Of a stretch of 64,000 nucleotides of DNA, positions 27,427 to 36,534 are shown piece after piece. Position numbers and translations under genes: made by a program. Source of the DNA: UBA6265 sp964526965 (GTDB lineage Bacteria > Chloroflexota > Chloroflexia > Thermomicrobiales > UBA6265); contig CAZGML010000013.1 of the NCBI GenBank assembly GCA_964526965.1, positions 1 through 64,000 on the forward strand. Reading direction: 5' to 3'. Within the stretch, counting starts at the first letter, position 1. The number at the start of each line of letters is the position of its first letter. The notes beneath the pieces were generated by a model, which was given only the letters and a program-made list of their open reading frames with translations, was not told where the DNA came from and made no database searches.

Positions 27427-27458
27427 AAAGCCGGAGCGGCCATTGCCGCTCCGGCTTT
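27427..27458. terminator. Bidirectional intrinsic terminator after glgX and marR
   Basis: AAAGCCGGAGCGGC (27427-27440) and GCCGCTCCGGCTTT (27445-27458) form a perfect 14-base stem with loop CATT. It ends in T-runs on both strands and serves the convergent genes on either side. Confidence 0.92.
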
Positions 27459-27480
27459 GTTCATCACCAGAAGAACCTGA

Positions 27481-28023
27481 CTACTCGTTGCTCACCGGAT
27501 CCCGATCGGTGGGGATCATGGAGAGGAGTTCCTGCAACATTTCTGCCTGGTACGTGGTCATCTCTCCCATCAACAACGAAAGCCGATGTTGATAGGCATG
27601 TCCCACTCGCTTCAGTAACTCGGCACCTTCAGGCGTGAGTCGGGCGAGAACCATGCGTCGGTCGTCCGGGTGCGCTTCGCGTGTTGCCCAGCCGTGTTTG
27701 GCAAGGATGTCGACGTACAACGTAGCTGTGCGGCGAGCCACCGCAAGGCGGCGTGCCAACTCAGAGGGTGCGATACCGACTTCGCCGACCTCGGCGAGTT
27801 CTACCAGTGCGCCATACGCACCGGCGGTGAGTTCCAGATCAACAAGTGCGTCCGTGGCTGCCCGGTCAAGGGCGCCTGCTGTGCGAATAAGCTGCATAAA
27901 CGCGTGGTATCGCACAGAATCAGCATTTTCCTTGCTGGTGTCCGGGGCCTGCCAGTCTTCATCGAAAACTAACCACTTGGGATGTACGGAGATTCGGGTC
28001 ATATCTGTGGCCATGCTTTCCAT
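27481..28023 (-). CDS. MarR family transcriptional regulator
   Basis: A 180-residue winged-helix repressor-like protein. The HTH has APSELARRLAVARRTATLYVDILAKHGW followed by the wing HPDDRRMVLARLTPEG, the normal MarR arrangement. The N-terminal extension is unusually long. The start is uncertain: ATGs at 28161, 28071, 28023, 28014 and 28002 are all in frame, and none has a strong ribosome site. No target gene is evident nearby. It shares its terminator with glgX. Confidence 0.85.
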   Translation of the reverse strand: MESMATDMTRISVHPKWLVFDEDWQAPDTSKENADSVRYHAFMQLIRTAGALDRAATDALVDLELTAGAYGALVELAEVGEVGIAPSELARRLAVARRTATLYVDILAKHGWATREAHPDDRRMVLARLTPEGAELLKRVGHAYQHRLSLLMGEMTTYQAEMLQELLSMIPTDRDPVSNE

Positions 28024-28185
28024 CCAGACTTTCTGTATCCAAGACTGCATCGTGAACGATGTCACTATCATCTTGTAATCCAGTTTACGACCGTAAGGTG
28101 CTTCTGGATGACAGGGAAACGGTGCCAAGATCGAACTACCGTGTAGGGAATTCTTTGACATTTTTCGATTTTTGAATACTGTGAG

Positions 28186-28851
28186 CTAAACCACTTCGTC
28201 CGAAAGCAAACCAGCTCGCAACGCGTAACGCACCAATTCAGCACGATTGGTCAGGCCAAGTTTCTGCATGGCGCGGTGGCGGTACGTTTCCACAGTTTTC
28301 GGTGAAAGCGAGAGAAAATCGGCGCTCTGCTGCGCAGTATAGCCTTCTGCCGTGAGCTTTACGACTTCGCGCTCCCGTTCGGACAGCACTTCTACGATGT
28401 CCAATTCCTGGCCATCCACACTACGACCGAGGTAACCGCGTAGCAGTGTCTTTGTAGCGGCCGGGTCGAGGAATACCTCGCCACGAGCCACTGTTCTGAT
28501 TGCGTTAAGCAAATCGGTATGAGCGCTCGATTTACGCACGTACCCTAACCCACCAGCCTGTAGCACCGGCAACAGGTAGCGCTCCTCGGCATGGACCGTG
28601 AGTACGAGCACCCTGGTGGCATTGCCGAGGGAGGTCAGTTCTTTCACCGCTTCCATGCCACCACCCGGCATGGAGAGATCTGTCACCACCACATCGGGGT
28701 GGAGTTCGCTCACTGCACTTATGGCACCCGGGCCGTCTTCGGCTTCACCAACGACGGAAATGTCTGGCTGGCTTTCCAGCAAGGCGCGCAGCCCTGCACG
28801 CACCACACCGTGGTCGTCCGCAAGAACGACTCGAATAACGCCCTGATCCAT
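28186..28851 (-). CDS. NarL/FixJ-type response regulator
   Basis: A 221-residue two-domain regulator. The receiver domain has the acidic pair in LADDH and the phosphoacceptor Asp in VVTDLSMPGG; the C-terminal LuxR-type HTH has LSEREREVVKLTAEGYT and LSPKTVETYR. A GGGAGG lies five bases before the ATG. The sensor kinase at 28891 is directly upstream on the same strand, so the two form a pair. Confidence 0.95.
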   Translation of the reverse strand: MDQGVIRVVLADDHGVVRAGLRALLESQPDISVVGEAEDGPGAISAVSELHPDVVVTDLSMPGGGMEAVKELTSLGNATRVLVLTVHAEERYLLPVLQAGGLGYVRKSSAHTDLLNAIRTVARGEVFLDPAATKTLLRGYLGRSVDGQELDIVEVLSEREREVVKLTAEGYTAQQSADFLSLSPKTVETYRHRAMQKLGLTNRAELVRYALRAGLLSDEVV

Positions 28852-28890
28852 GGAACCTCCCATATGCACATCGGCCAGCGGCCGGGTCTC

Positions 28891-29934
28891 CTACGTCTCG
28901 GCTACGGTTGTAGACGTATCATTCACGGGAATCCACGCGCGCACACGCGTGCCCGGATCGCGATTCCCGGCCACTTCCAGAATACCACCGACCAGGTCAA
29001 CCCGCTCCTGCATGCCGAAAATACCAAGCCCGAGACCGCGGCCATCGCTGGGATTCTTGGCATCGGGATTAAAGCCGCGACCGTTGTCCTCCACAATCAG
29101 CTCGGCTCCGTCCTCGTTGGTGTTGAGAACCACGCGCGCCTTTGTCGCGTGGGCGTGCTTCCACATATTGGTCAACGCCTCCTGCGCAACACGGTAGAGC
29201 ACGAGTTCTACTTCCTGTTCCAATCGATTGCGCGATCCGTTGTATTCATACTCGATGTCAACATAGCTGCGGTCAGCCATGCGCTGTACCAATGCCTCTG
29301 TTGCTTCTGGGAGGCCCAGGTCATCAAGGCTGGGTGGACGGAGTTCGTGGCCAAGGCGTCGGACGGCCTCCATCGATTCAGCCAACATTGTCTCCAGCGA
29401 TTCGGCAAACTCGCGCACCTCCGGATTGTCTGAATTCTTCATGGCGCTCACCCGGAGCAATTGGGCGAAGAGCACCTGGCTCGTATCATCGTGCAGCTCT
29501 CGGGCGATTCGCTTGCGCTCATCTTCCTGTGCAGCGATCACCCTGTTGACCAGTTCCTTAATTCGGGCGCCGTCACTCTGAACGCGGTCCAGTGCGCCGT
29601 TGAAGGAAACGACGATTTGTTCGAGCTCACGGTCACGCAATGGATCAACACCCGTTCGTGCAGTGAGGTCGCCTGCTCTCACGCGTTCGGCGGTTGCCAC
29701 GATATCGTCCAGGGGTTTAAGGGCGCGGTCCACTACAAACCGGTTAACGATGATGCTGAGAACACCGCCCGCCACGGCAAATGCGATGGCGAGAAAAAAC
29801 ATCTCGTCGCCTTCGCCACGTGATGCCACGTTGAAGGTAATCCAGGTACCAAATGTGGCACCAATCAACACGATGGCCGCATTGGCGATCAGTACCTTTG
29901 ATCGCAACGGCATTCGAAGCAACTTTTCCTGCAT
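28891..29934 (-). CDS. Sensor histidine kinase (HisKA_3 type)
   Basis: A 347-residue membrane sensor. Two transmembrane helices (about residues 12-34 and 45-65) bracket a very short loop, so sensing may be within the membrane or the cytosol. A HAMP domain (ALKPLDDIVATAERVRAGD), the dimerisation helix with phospho-His in ERKRIARELHDD, and the ATPase domain with VEDNGRGF and GLGIFGM follow. A GGAGGAA ribosome site precedes the ATG. It probably phosphorylates the NarL-type regulator 39 bases downstream. Confidence 0.94.
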   Translation of the reverse strand: MQEKLLRMPLRSKVLIANAAIVLIGATFGTWITFNVASRGEGDEMFFLAIAFAVAGGVLSIIVNRFVVDRALKPLDDIVATAERVRAGDLTARTGVDPLRDRELEQIVVSFNGALDRVQSDGARIKELVNRVIAAQEDERKRIARELHDDTSQVLFAQLLRVSAMKNSDNPEVREFAESLETMLAESMEAVRRLGHELRPPSLDDLGLPEATEALVQRMADRSYVDIEYEYNGSRNRLEQEVELVLYRVAQEALTNMWKHAHATKARVVLNTNEDGAELIVEDNGRGFNPDAKNPSDGRGLGLGIFGMQERVDLVGGILEVAGNRDPGTRVRAWIPVNDTSTTVAET

Positions 29935-30032
29935 TATTCCTCCGCCCTACGCTCCCCAACCAGTCTGCTGGATGTATTTTGGTACAGTGTGTGCCATCTT
30001 TGTAACGGACATATGTGTAAGGAGGGCATTAC

Positions 30033-30524
30033 ATGGCATCTACCAGTTCATTTGATATTGTTTCGGAATTTGATCGTCAGGAGCTCAAGAACGCAGTCGA
30101 CCAGGCTGAGCGCGAGATTCGACAGCGATACGACCTCAAGGATACAAACACCGAATTCACGCTGGATGACAACTCGATCACCATCAACACCGAGAGCGAG
30201 TATTCGCTCAATGCTGCGCGTGATGTGATGGAATCCAAGATGGTCGGCCGCAAACTGAGTCTCAAAATCCTGGATTACCAGGAAGAAGAAGACGCCTCCG
30301 GAGCGCGCAAGCGACAGGTCGTGAAGCTCAAGGAAGGCATCGCGGATGATGTCGCCAAGCAGATTTCAAAGGAAATTCGCGACAACTTCAAGAAGGTGAA
30401 GGCGCAGATTCAGGGTGATTCCGTGCGCGTTCAGGCCAAGAGTCGGGATGACCTGCAGGCCGTGATCGCTCACATCAAATCCAAGGATTACCCGGTGGCT
30501 CTGCAGTTCACGAACTATCGCTAG
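30033..30524 (+). CDS. YajQ family protein
   Basis: A 163-residue member of the YajQ/DUF520 family, which fold as two ferredoxin-like domains. Some family members bind cyclic di-GMP or nucleotides. It begins MASTSSFDIVSEFDRQEL and includes the expected QRYDLKDTNTEF and IQGDSVRVQAKSRDDLQAVI segments. A strong AAGGAGG lies before the ATG. It is divergent from the histidine kinase and convergent with the acyltransferase. Confidence 0.94.
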   Translation: MASTSSFDIVSEFDRQELKNAVDQAEREIRQRYDLKDTNTEFTLDDNSITINTESEYSLNAARDVMESKMVGRKLSLKILDYQEEEDASGARKRQVVKLKEGIADDVAKQISKEIRDNFKKVKAQIQGDSVRVQAKSRDDLQAVIAHIKSKDYPVALQFTNYR

Positions 30525-30534
30525 TGACTACGGG

Positions 30535-31632
30535 TTAGTCGCTTGCAGACGAATCTTTTGAATCGGTGCCCTGCTCTTCTGGCGGGGCACTTTCGTCTCC
30601 GGGGCGGATTTCAGGCAATGCCTGTGCGACCTTCTCGAGGAGCGGACTCTCCAGCGGTGATCCTGTCGGGAAGATGCGAATGGCATCCGGCGCGATCTCT
30701 GGCCAGACTCGCTGGAACATCACCCACTGTTCCAGGCAGGAGGCAATACCATGCTCAAGCACCGGTACGAGCTTCTGCATCCCGTTCTCGACGTCGGCTT
30801 TTACATCACGGGTCTTCTCGACGTAAAACGGCTCCCCGATCCGGACCTCATGTCCGGAAGTACCGCGACGAGTGAACATCGGCACGATTGGCGCACCGGT
30901 ATCGCGGGCGATGCGGACCGCTCCGGGAGGGAGCGTGGTTTCCTGGCCAAAGAACTCAACCTCTTTGCCGTTCTCGAAAAAGTCCCGGTCGGCGACAAAG
31001 ACAGCGATTTCGTTGTTTCGCAACGCACGGTATACCTTCCGAACTCCAGACGGGGTAGGTTCCACCAATGTTGCGCCGCGTCGTCCGCGCAGCCAGGTAA
31101 CTCCATCGAACACAAAGCGCGATGTGGTACGGCCTGTGACGATGGTGAGTGGGTACCCATGCGCAGCTACTGCCTGGCCAATGAAATCGAAGCAGCCGAC
31201 GTGGGCCGATACGATAATGACGCCGTTCCCCTTTTCGCGGGCTTTATCGAGAATTTCCCATGATCCGGTCACGGCCTGTGTGCGTTTGGCGAACCAGTTA
31301 GTCGACCGCCAGGCTAATGTGAGCAGGTCAGAGAAATTCAGCGCATTCGTGAGAAAGATCGCGCGGGTAAGCTCGCGAACTTCGGCATCGTTATGATTGC
31401 GTCCTGTAACAACGCGGACATTCGATTCCACGTTTTGCCGGTAACCATGCGACAGGCGGTACGCGAGGGATCCAGCACGGTAGGCGATGGCGTCTCTAAC
31501 AGGGCCCGGGATCAGCAGCACGATCCACGAAAGTACTCTCGCGGTAAAGATCGAGAGTGAGGTCCGGAATTCATTGCGTTCTTCACTCTGAAAGGTGGGC
31601 TTAACTTTTACAGCGCTCTTCTTCGTCGCCAC
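30535..31632 (-). CDS. LpxL/HtrB-type lysophospholipid acyltransferase
   Basis: A 365-residue acyltransferase of the LpxL/HtrB superfamily, which also includes PatA of phosphatidylinositol mannoside synthesis. The HX4D catalytic motif is in SAHVGCFDF and the later signature is VADRDFFENG with LPPGAVRIARDTGAPIVP. The N-terminal segment has a likely membrane anchor. I chose the GTG of VATKKSA with GAGG six bases before; a TTG at 31671 is weak. The absence of lipid A genes and the neighbouring CDP-alcohol transferase suggest a phospholipid glycolipid role. The C-terminal tail is acidic. Confidence 0.85.
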   Translation of the reverse strand: MATKKSAVKVKPTFQSEERNEFRTSLSIFTARVLSWIVLLIPGPVRDAIAYRAGSLAYRLSHGYRQNVESNVRVVTGRNHNDAEVRELTRAIFLTNALNFSDLLTLAWRSTNWFAKRTQAVTGSWEILDKAREKGNGVIIVSAHVGCFDFIGQAVAAHGYPLTIVTGRTTSRFVFDGVTWLRGRRGATLVEPTPSGVRKVYRALRNNEIAVFVADRDFFENGKEVEFFGQETTLPPGAVRIARDTGAPIVPMFTRRGTSGHEVRIGEPFYVEKTRDVKADVENGMQKLVPVLEHGIASCLEQWVMFQRVWPEIAPDAIRIFPTGSPLESPLLEKVAQALPEIRPGDESAPPEEQGTDSKDSSASD

Positions 31633-31706
31633 TCGAAACCTCACAAAATAGACTGCGACCTGGCTAGCCAAACCAGTCGCATATCAGCTGCACATTCCAG
31701 GGAACC

Positions 31707-32357
31707 CTACCCAGATTCGTTCTTCTGGCGGGAGTCGAGATCACGTACGTATGCAATACCGTCAACAACCACAGGTATTCCGCGAATCACGGTAAGGGCA
31801 ACGGCCAGCCAGACGATGGCCCAGCCCAGGTAGCGAAACCAATCCTGCCCATAGAGACTGCCGATAAACGTACCGGTTGTGTCGTGGTGCTCCCATCCAA
31901 CCAGGCCACAAAGGAAGACGAACGCAAACGCCTTGGCGTATCCGAAAAACGCCCGCATAAACCGACCGGCCGTTAACCACTGAGTAATTGGTGAACGCAT
32001 CATGTTCTTTTCGCCGAAGGCCGACATTCCCTCCTGCATGGAGAGGGAACGGAGTCCATCGACGATAAACCCCCGACTGATAACCAGTAAAGGCACCCAG
32101 ATCGGGATCACGTCGAGATCGGCGAAGATGATCCAGAGGACATTTTCGACAATGCGGTCGCCCGCGATGTCGAAGACGGCGCCAAACGTCGACGTCTCAT
32201 TTCGTTTTCTCGCAACCCAACCATCAACGCCGTCGGCGGCAATAACCACCAACAGCAGGAGCATGCAGATGGCAATAATCTGCACGTTCCCGAAATAGAT
32301 GAGCGCAACCACTGCAAACAGCAGGAACAATCGACCGATGGTGATCGCGTTAGCCAC
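31707..32357 (-). CDS. CDP-alcohol phosphatidyltransferase family protein
   Basis: A 216-residue integral membrane protein with about five hydrophobic spans. It carries the family signature DGVDGWVAR ... G ... D ... D, in which the Asp residues bind magnesium. It resembles PgsA and phosphatidylinositol-phosphate synthase; which alcohol it uses cannot be told. It starts at GTG with AGGTGA nearby. It lies upstream of the acyltransferase, the same order as the pgsA/PIP synthase-patA pair in actinobacteria. Confidence 0.86.
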   Translation of the reverse strand: MANAITIGRLFLLFAVVALIYFGNVQIIAICMLLLLVVIAADGVDGWVARKRNETSTFGAVFDIAGDRIVENVLWIIFADLDVIPIWVPLLVISRGFIVDGLRSLSMQEGMSAFGEKNMMRSPITQWLTAGRFMRAFFGYAKAFAFVFLCGLVGWEHHDTTGTFIGSLYGQDWFRYLGWAIVWLAVALTVIRGIPVVVDGIAYVRDLDSRQKNESG

Positions 32358-32454
32358 GGTATCTCACCTGGTCTTCACTCCCTTTCCTGATGCCAAAGTT
32401 GCCAGCAAATTACCCCCTGCCTACCGCACTTGAGTGTAGCACTATTACCCCTGC

Positions 32455-33129
32455 CTACTCCGGTATCTCCATTGCAGGATTATCAGTACAAATACCGATA
32501 GCTCCCCACTCAAACATCTCTTTAGCGCGCTCGGGTTCGTTGACCGTCCATGGCCACCAGGGAATCGATCGCTCCCGAAGGAACGCTACGATATCGCTAT
32601 CTACTGCCTGCTGCCAAATCGCCAGCGCCCCTGCATCGAGTTCGGAGTATGTCTCAATTGCATCTTCCGTGGCACCCATGGTGAGCACCCAGAGATCGGC
32701 ATCCGCATCCTGTTCGCGGACGTAGCGCAACACGTCCCAGTCGAAGGAGCTCACCAACCACCGGAGCCCGTCCACTTTGCGTACATCATCCAGCACGGCT
32801 TTCCCGGCAGCGTTGGCCTTCACTTCTATATCGACATGGAGCGAATCGCCGACGAGCTCCAGCACTTCCAGCAGCGTGGGCACATACTCGCCATCGCCAG
32901 CATCAACCTCTCGCAGTTCAGCTGCGGTGAAGTCTGAAATCGGCCCTTTGGCATTGGTGGTGCGATCGAGAGTTTCGTCGTGGCACACAACGGCGACGCC
33001 GTCTTTGCTGAGGTGAACATCGAGCTCAATTCCGTAGATGCCCAGGTCGAGTGCTCGCTGAAAACCAGCGATGGTGTTTTCCGGGTACTCGGCCGGGGCG
33101 CCCCGATGCCCGTATATGCGATGCTCCAC
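32455..33129 (-). CDS. Glycerophosphodiester phosphodiesterase
   Basis: A 224-residue GDPD-type enzyme that hydrolyses glycerophosphodiesters to glycerol-3-phosphate and an alcohol. The signatures HRGAPAEYPENT and ELDVHLSKDGVAVVCHDETLDRTT cover the catalytic His pair and metal ligands. No signal peptide is visible, so it is cytosolic. It begins with GTG and a distant AAAGG. It is divergent from hspR; the gap holds the hspR promoter. Confidence 0.93.
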   Translation of the reverse strand: MEHRIYGHRGAPAEYPENTIAGFQRALDLGIYGIELDVHLSKDGVAVVCHDETLDRTTNAKGPISDFTAAELREVDAGDGEYVPTLLEVLELVGDSLHVDIEVKANAAGKAVLDDVRKVDGLRWLVSSFDWDVLRYVREQDADADLWVLTMGATEDAIETYSELDAGALAIWQQAVDSDIVAFLRERSIPWWPWTVNEPERAKEMFEWGAIGICTDNPAMEIPE

Positions 33130-33157
33130 TTGCTGCTACCTTTCCATGGTCGACAAG

Positions 33158-33186
33158 TTGACACAGATCGTGTCAAGGTGTATGAT
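33158..33186 (+). promoter_or_regulatory. hspR promoter with overlapping palindromic operator
   Basis: A consensus promoter TTGACA (33158-33163), a 17-base spacer and TATGAT (33181-33186) lie 31 bases before the hspR ATG. The 19-base palindrome TTGACAC-AGATC-GTGTCAA (33158-33176) overlaps the -35 and spacer, which suits repression. It is HAIR-like: known HspR sites are CTTGAGT-N7-ACTCAAG, while here the arms are TTGACAC and the centre is five bases. HspR autoregulation is an inference. Confidence 0.75.
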
Positions 33187-33217
33187 TCCAACGTGCACGG
33201 AATTTGGAGGTATACCC

Positions 33218-33589
33218 ATGGCACAACGATTTTCAGAACCACTGTTTGTCATTAGTGTCGCGGCGCGCCTCGTAGAAATGCATCCGCAGACACTCCGAAA
33301 GTATGAACGCGAAGGCCTGGTTGCGCCGTCGCGCACGTCCGGCAACCTCCGTCTTTACTCTGATCAGGATATCGAACGATTGCGTCAGGTGAAATACCTC
33401 GTTGAGAAACGCAACATGAATCTCGCTGGTGTTCAGATGGCGCTTGACCTCACCCGAGAACTTCTTGCGCTCCGCGAACGCCTCGATACCAAGGATCCCC
33501 AAACACGAGTAATGCACAAGGAACTAAGCAAAATGCTTGGCATGCTGGGCCACATTGACCAGGAAGAAATTCGCAAACAAGAACGATAG
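33218..33589 (+). CDS. hspR: Heat-shock repressor HspR (MerR family)
   Basis: HspR represses chaperone genes, commonly with DnaK as co-repressor. The 123-residue protein has a MerR-type HTH (VISVAARLVEMHPQTLRKYEREGL) followed by the RTSGNLRLYSDQDIERL wing and a dimerising coiled coil. The start is the ATG of MAQRFSEP with GGAGG. It precedes clpB by 50 bases, so the two are probably one operon, as in actinobacterial HspR regulons. A dnaK locus is not visible here. Confidence 0.93.
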   Translation: MAQRFSEPLFVISVAARLVEMHPQTLRKYEREGLVAPSRTSGNLRLYSDQDIERLRQVKYLVEKRNMNLAGVQMALDLTRELLALRERLDTKDPQTRVMHKELSKMLGMLGHIDQEEIRKQER

Positions 33590-33639
33590 CAATCTGTCAT
33601 CTCGGAAATGCTCATCAACCTGACTGGAGATGAAAATTA

Positions 33640-36249
33640 ATGGCACAAAACCAGAACTATACAGAGAAGGCCCGGGAAGCAATAGTCTCCGGGCAACGAA
33701 TTACTGAAGAAAAGAAACTCGCCCAATACGAACCGGAAACGCTGCTCTCTGCGCTTGTCGACCAATCCGATGGCATTGTTCCGCAGATCCTGCAGCGATT
33801 GCAGGTGGAACCCGAGCGCGTGAGCCGTGAAGTGGCCTCACTCGTTGATCGCGCACCGAAGCTGCAAATCAGCTCAGAGGCGATCGTGAGTCAGGGCCTG
33901 CGAAAGGCGTTGACCGACGCGGAGACCGAAGCCGCCGGTTTTGGCGACGAATACATCAGCACCGAGCACCTGTTGCTTGGTATTTTGCGGCAGGAACGCT
34001 CTCCCGCAGAATCGCTGTTGCGCGGCCACGGCGTTGACCGTGAAGCCGTGATGACCGCGTTGACCGAGATCCGCGGCAGCCAGCGAGTAACGGATGAGAA
34101 TCCGGAAGGTAAATACCAGGCGCTGGAAAAGTACGGCCGCGACCTTACGGAAGTCGCCCAACTCGGCAAGCTCGACCCCGTAATCGGCCGTGACGAAGAG
34201 ATTCGCAGGGTAATTCAGGTACTGAGCCGCCGCACCAAGAACAACCCGGTGCTCATCGGTGAGCCAGGTGTTGGTAAGACTGCGATTGCCGAAGGACTCG
34301 CCCAACGCATCGTTCGCGGCGACGTTCCCGAAGACCTGAAGAACAAGAAGATCATCGCGCTCGATATGGGTGCGCTGGTTGCCGGCGCGAAATTCCGCGG
34401 TGAATTCGAAGAGCGACTTAAGGCGGTACTCGCCGAGGTTACCTCAGCCGATGGTGAGATCATTCTCTTTATCGACGAACTTCACACCGTTGTTGGTGCG
34501 GGTGCCGCAGAAGGGTCTATGGACGCCAGCAACATGCTCAAGCCAATGCTAGCGCGTGGTGAACTCCATGCAATCGGCGCGACTACGCTGAACGAATATC
34601 GCCAGCACATCGAGAAGGATGCGGCCCTTGAACGTCGCTTCCAGCCAGTAATGGTTGGCGAGCCGACAGTCGAAGACACCATCAGTATCCTACGTGGATT
34701 GCGAGAGCGATACGAGGTTCACCACAAGGTGAAAATTCTCGACAGTGCGCTTGTTTCCGCTGCGACACTGAGCGATCGCTACATTGCGGATCGCTTCCTG
34801 CCAGACAAGGCGATTGACCTCGTGGACGAAGCAGCTTCAAAACTGCGTATGGAAATCACATCCATGCCAGTTGAGCTGGATGAATCCGAGCGGCGCATCA
34901 TGCAGCTTGAAATCGAGCGTGAGGCGCTCCGCAAGGAAACCGACGTCGCCAGTAAGGAACGGCTCGAAGCCCTCGAACATGAGTTGGCCAGCCTGAAGGA
35001 AGAGCGGGATGCGCTGCGCAGCCGCTGGGACCAGGAGCGCCAGGCGATCCACAAGATCTCTGAGCTCCGTGACCAGATGGATCACACCAGGGTTGAAATC
35101 GAAGCCGCCCAGCGCGCCTATGATTATAATCGCGCGGCTGAGTTGCAGTACGGCAGCCTGAAGGAGTTGGAGAAGCAACTCAACGAAGAAGAGCAGAGCC
35201 TGATTCGGCTTCAATCCGCCGGCAAGATGCTGAAGGAAGAGGTCGATAGCGAAGATATCGCCGAGGTCGTCAGCCGCTGGACCGGTGTTCCGGTAAGCAA
35301 GCTGGTGGAAGGTGAAATTGAGAAGCTCCTCACAATGGAGGACCGACTTCACTCGCGTGTGGTTGGCCAGGATCAGGCCATTGGCGCCGTGAGTGATGCT
35401 ATCCGGCGTGCTCGTGCCGGCCTGCAGGATCCTAATCGACCGCTTGGAAGTTTCATCTTCCTCGGCCCGACCGGAGTTGGTAAAACTGAACTGGCTCGCG
35501 CCCTGGCGGAATTCATGTTCGATAGCGATCAGGCAATGATTCGAATCGACATGAGCGAATACATGGAGAAGCACAGTGTCAGCCGCCTGATTGGTGCGCC
35601 TCCCGGCTACGTCGGTTACGACGAGGGCGGCCAGCTGACTGAAGCTGTGCGTCGACGTCCCTACTCCGTGGTGCTGTTCGACGAAATCGAAAAGGCCCAC
35701 CCGGATGTATTCAACGTTCTCCTGCAGGTGCTGGACGACGGTCGCGTGACTGACAGCCAGGGACGCACGGTGGACTTCAAGAACACCGTCATCATCATGA
35801 CGAGTAACATCGGCTCGCATCTCATCGTCAACCTTGGCACTGGCCAGGATGAGCAGATCGAGAAGCAGGTGATGGATGAATTGCGGGATAACTTCCGTCC
35901 AGAGTTCCTGAACCGAATCGATGAAACGATCATCTTCCGGCGCCTGTCGAAGGAGCAGATCGCTGACATCGTGCAGATTCAACTGGATGATGTGAGTCGC
36001 CGACTCAGTGATCGCGGCATTACGCTTCAGATCACTGGCGCTGCGAAGGAGCTGTTGGCGACGCTCGGTTACGACCCGGCATACGGTGCTCGACCACTGA
36101 AGCGGGTTATCCAGAAGCAGGTGCTCGATCCAATGGCCCGCAAGCTCCTGGCTGGTGAAATCCACGATGGCGAGATCGTGACTATTGATGCCACGGACTC
36201 CGGATTCACCTTCACCGGGCAGCTTAGTAGTGCGGTTCCGGTCGCGTAA
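33640..36249 (+). CDS. clpB: ATP-dependent chaperone ClpB
   Basis: ClpB disaggregates proteins with DnaK. The 869 residues show an N-terminal Clp repeat domain, first AAA domain with Walker A GEPGVGKT and Walker B LFIDELHT, the coiled-coil middle domain (about residues 405-520), and second AAA domain with GPTGVGKTE, LFDEIEKAH and the sensor GARPLKRVIQ. It follows hspR and ends at a strong terminator. Confidence 0.97.
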   Translation: MAQNQNYTEKAREAIVSGQRITEEKKLAQYEPETLLSALVDQSDGIVPQILQRLQVEPERVSREVASLVDRAPKLQISSEAIVSQGLRKALTDAETEAAGFGDEYISTEHLLLGILRQERSPAESLLRGHGVDREAVMTALTEIRGSQRVTDENPEGKYQALEKYGRDLTEVAQLGKLDPVIGRDEEIRRVIQVLSRRTKNNPVLIGEPGVGKTAIAEGLAQRIVRGDVPEDLKNKKIIALDMGALVAGAKFRGEFEERLKAVLAEVTSADGEIILFIDELHTVVGAGAAEGSMDASNMLKPMLARGELHAIGATTLNEYRQHIEKDAALERRFQPVMVGEPTVEDTISILRGLRERYEVHHKVKILDSALVSAATLSDRYIADRFLPDKAIDLVDEAASKLRMEITSMPVELDESERRIMQLEIEREALRKETDVASKERLEALEHELASLKEERDALRSRWDQERQAIHKISELRDQMDHTRVEIEAAQRAYDYNRAAELQYGSLKELEKQLNEEEQSLIRLQSAGKMLKEEVDSEDIAEVVSRWTGVPVSKLVEGEIEKLLTMEDRLHSRVVGQDQAIGAVSDAIRRARAGLQDPNRPLGSFIFLGPTGVGKTELARALAEFMFDSDQAMIRIDMSEYMEKHSVSRLIGAPPGYVGYDEGGQLTEAVRRRPYSVVLFDEIEKAHPDVFNVLLQVLDDGRVTDSQGRTVDFKNTVIIMTSNIGSHLIVNLGTGQDEQIEKQVMDELRDNFRPEFLNRIDETIIFRRLSKEQIADIVQIQLDDVSRRLSDRGITLQITGAAKELLATLGYDPAYGARPLKRVIQKQVLDPMARKLLAGEIHDGEIVTIDATDSGFTFTGQLSSAVPVA

Positions 36250-36258
36250 ACTATCACG

Positions 36259-36296
36259 CAGAAGTGCCACGGCGTATCAGGCCTGTGGCACTTCTG
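36259..36296 (+). terminator. Intrinsic terminator of hspR-clpB
   Basis: CAGAAGTGCCAC (36259-36270) pairs with GTGGCACTTCTG (36285-36296) around a 14-base loop. The T-run (CGCTTTTCC) lies a few bases after the stem. Confidence 0.75.
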
Positions 36297-36396
36297 ACGC
36301 TTTTCCGTAACACTCGGTAACGGAAGCAACATTATACTGGGGCATATCCCGAAACCGGTTCGGGTGCCAAAACGTGTTCAGGCGAGGAATTCAAAC

Positions 36397-36534
36397 ATGG
36401 ACTTCGTTATTGGTTTGATACAAGCAGCGGTCACACTCGGCGCAATTGCGCTAATTATTGTGGCGCTTGCCTTTTTGATATTGTTGGTTTTCTCGTTGAC
36501 CACGGTTTTCGACAAACGAACCAATAATCAATAG
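36397..36534 (+). CDS. 45-residue single-pass membrane peptide
   Basis: A short open frame starting MDFVIGLIQAAV and ending DKRTNNQ. It is almost entirely hydrophobic from residue 4 to 35 with a small basic tail, so it should be one membrane helix with the C terminus inside. AGGA precedes the ATG by 10 bases, within the clpB to DUF3352 gap. No family is recognised. It may be a membrane anchor or regulator; expression is unproved. Confidence 0.5.
   Translation: MDFVIGLIQAAVTLGAIALIIVALAFLILLVFSLTTVFDKRTNNQ

Noticed and set aside
34837..36270. Long antisense open frame opposite clpB (about 477 residues)
   Set aside because: It mirrors clpB codon use and has no recognisable domain.
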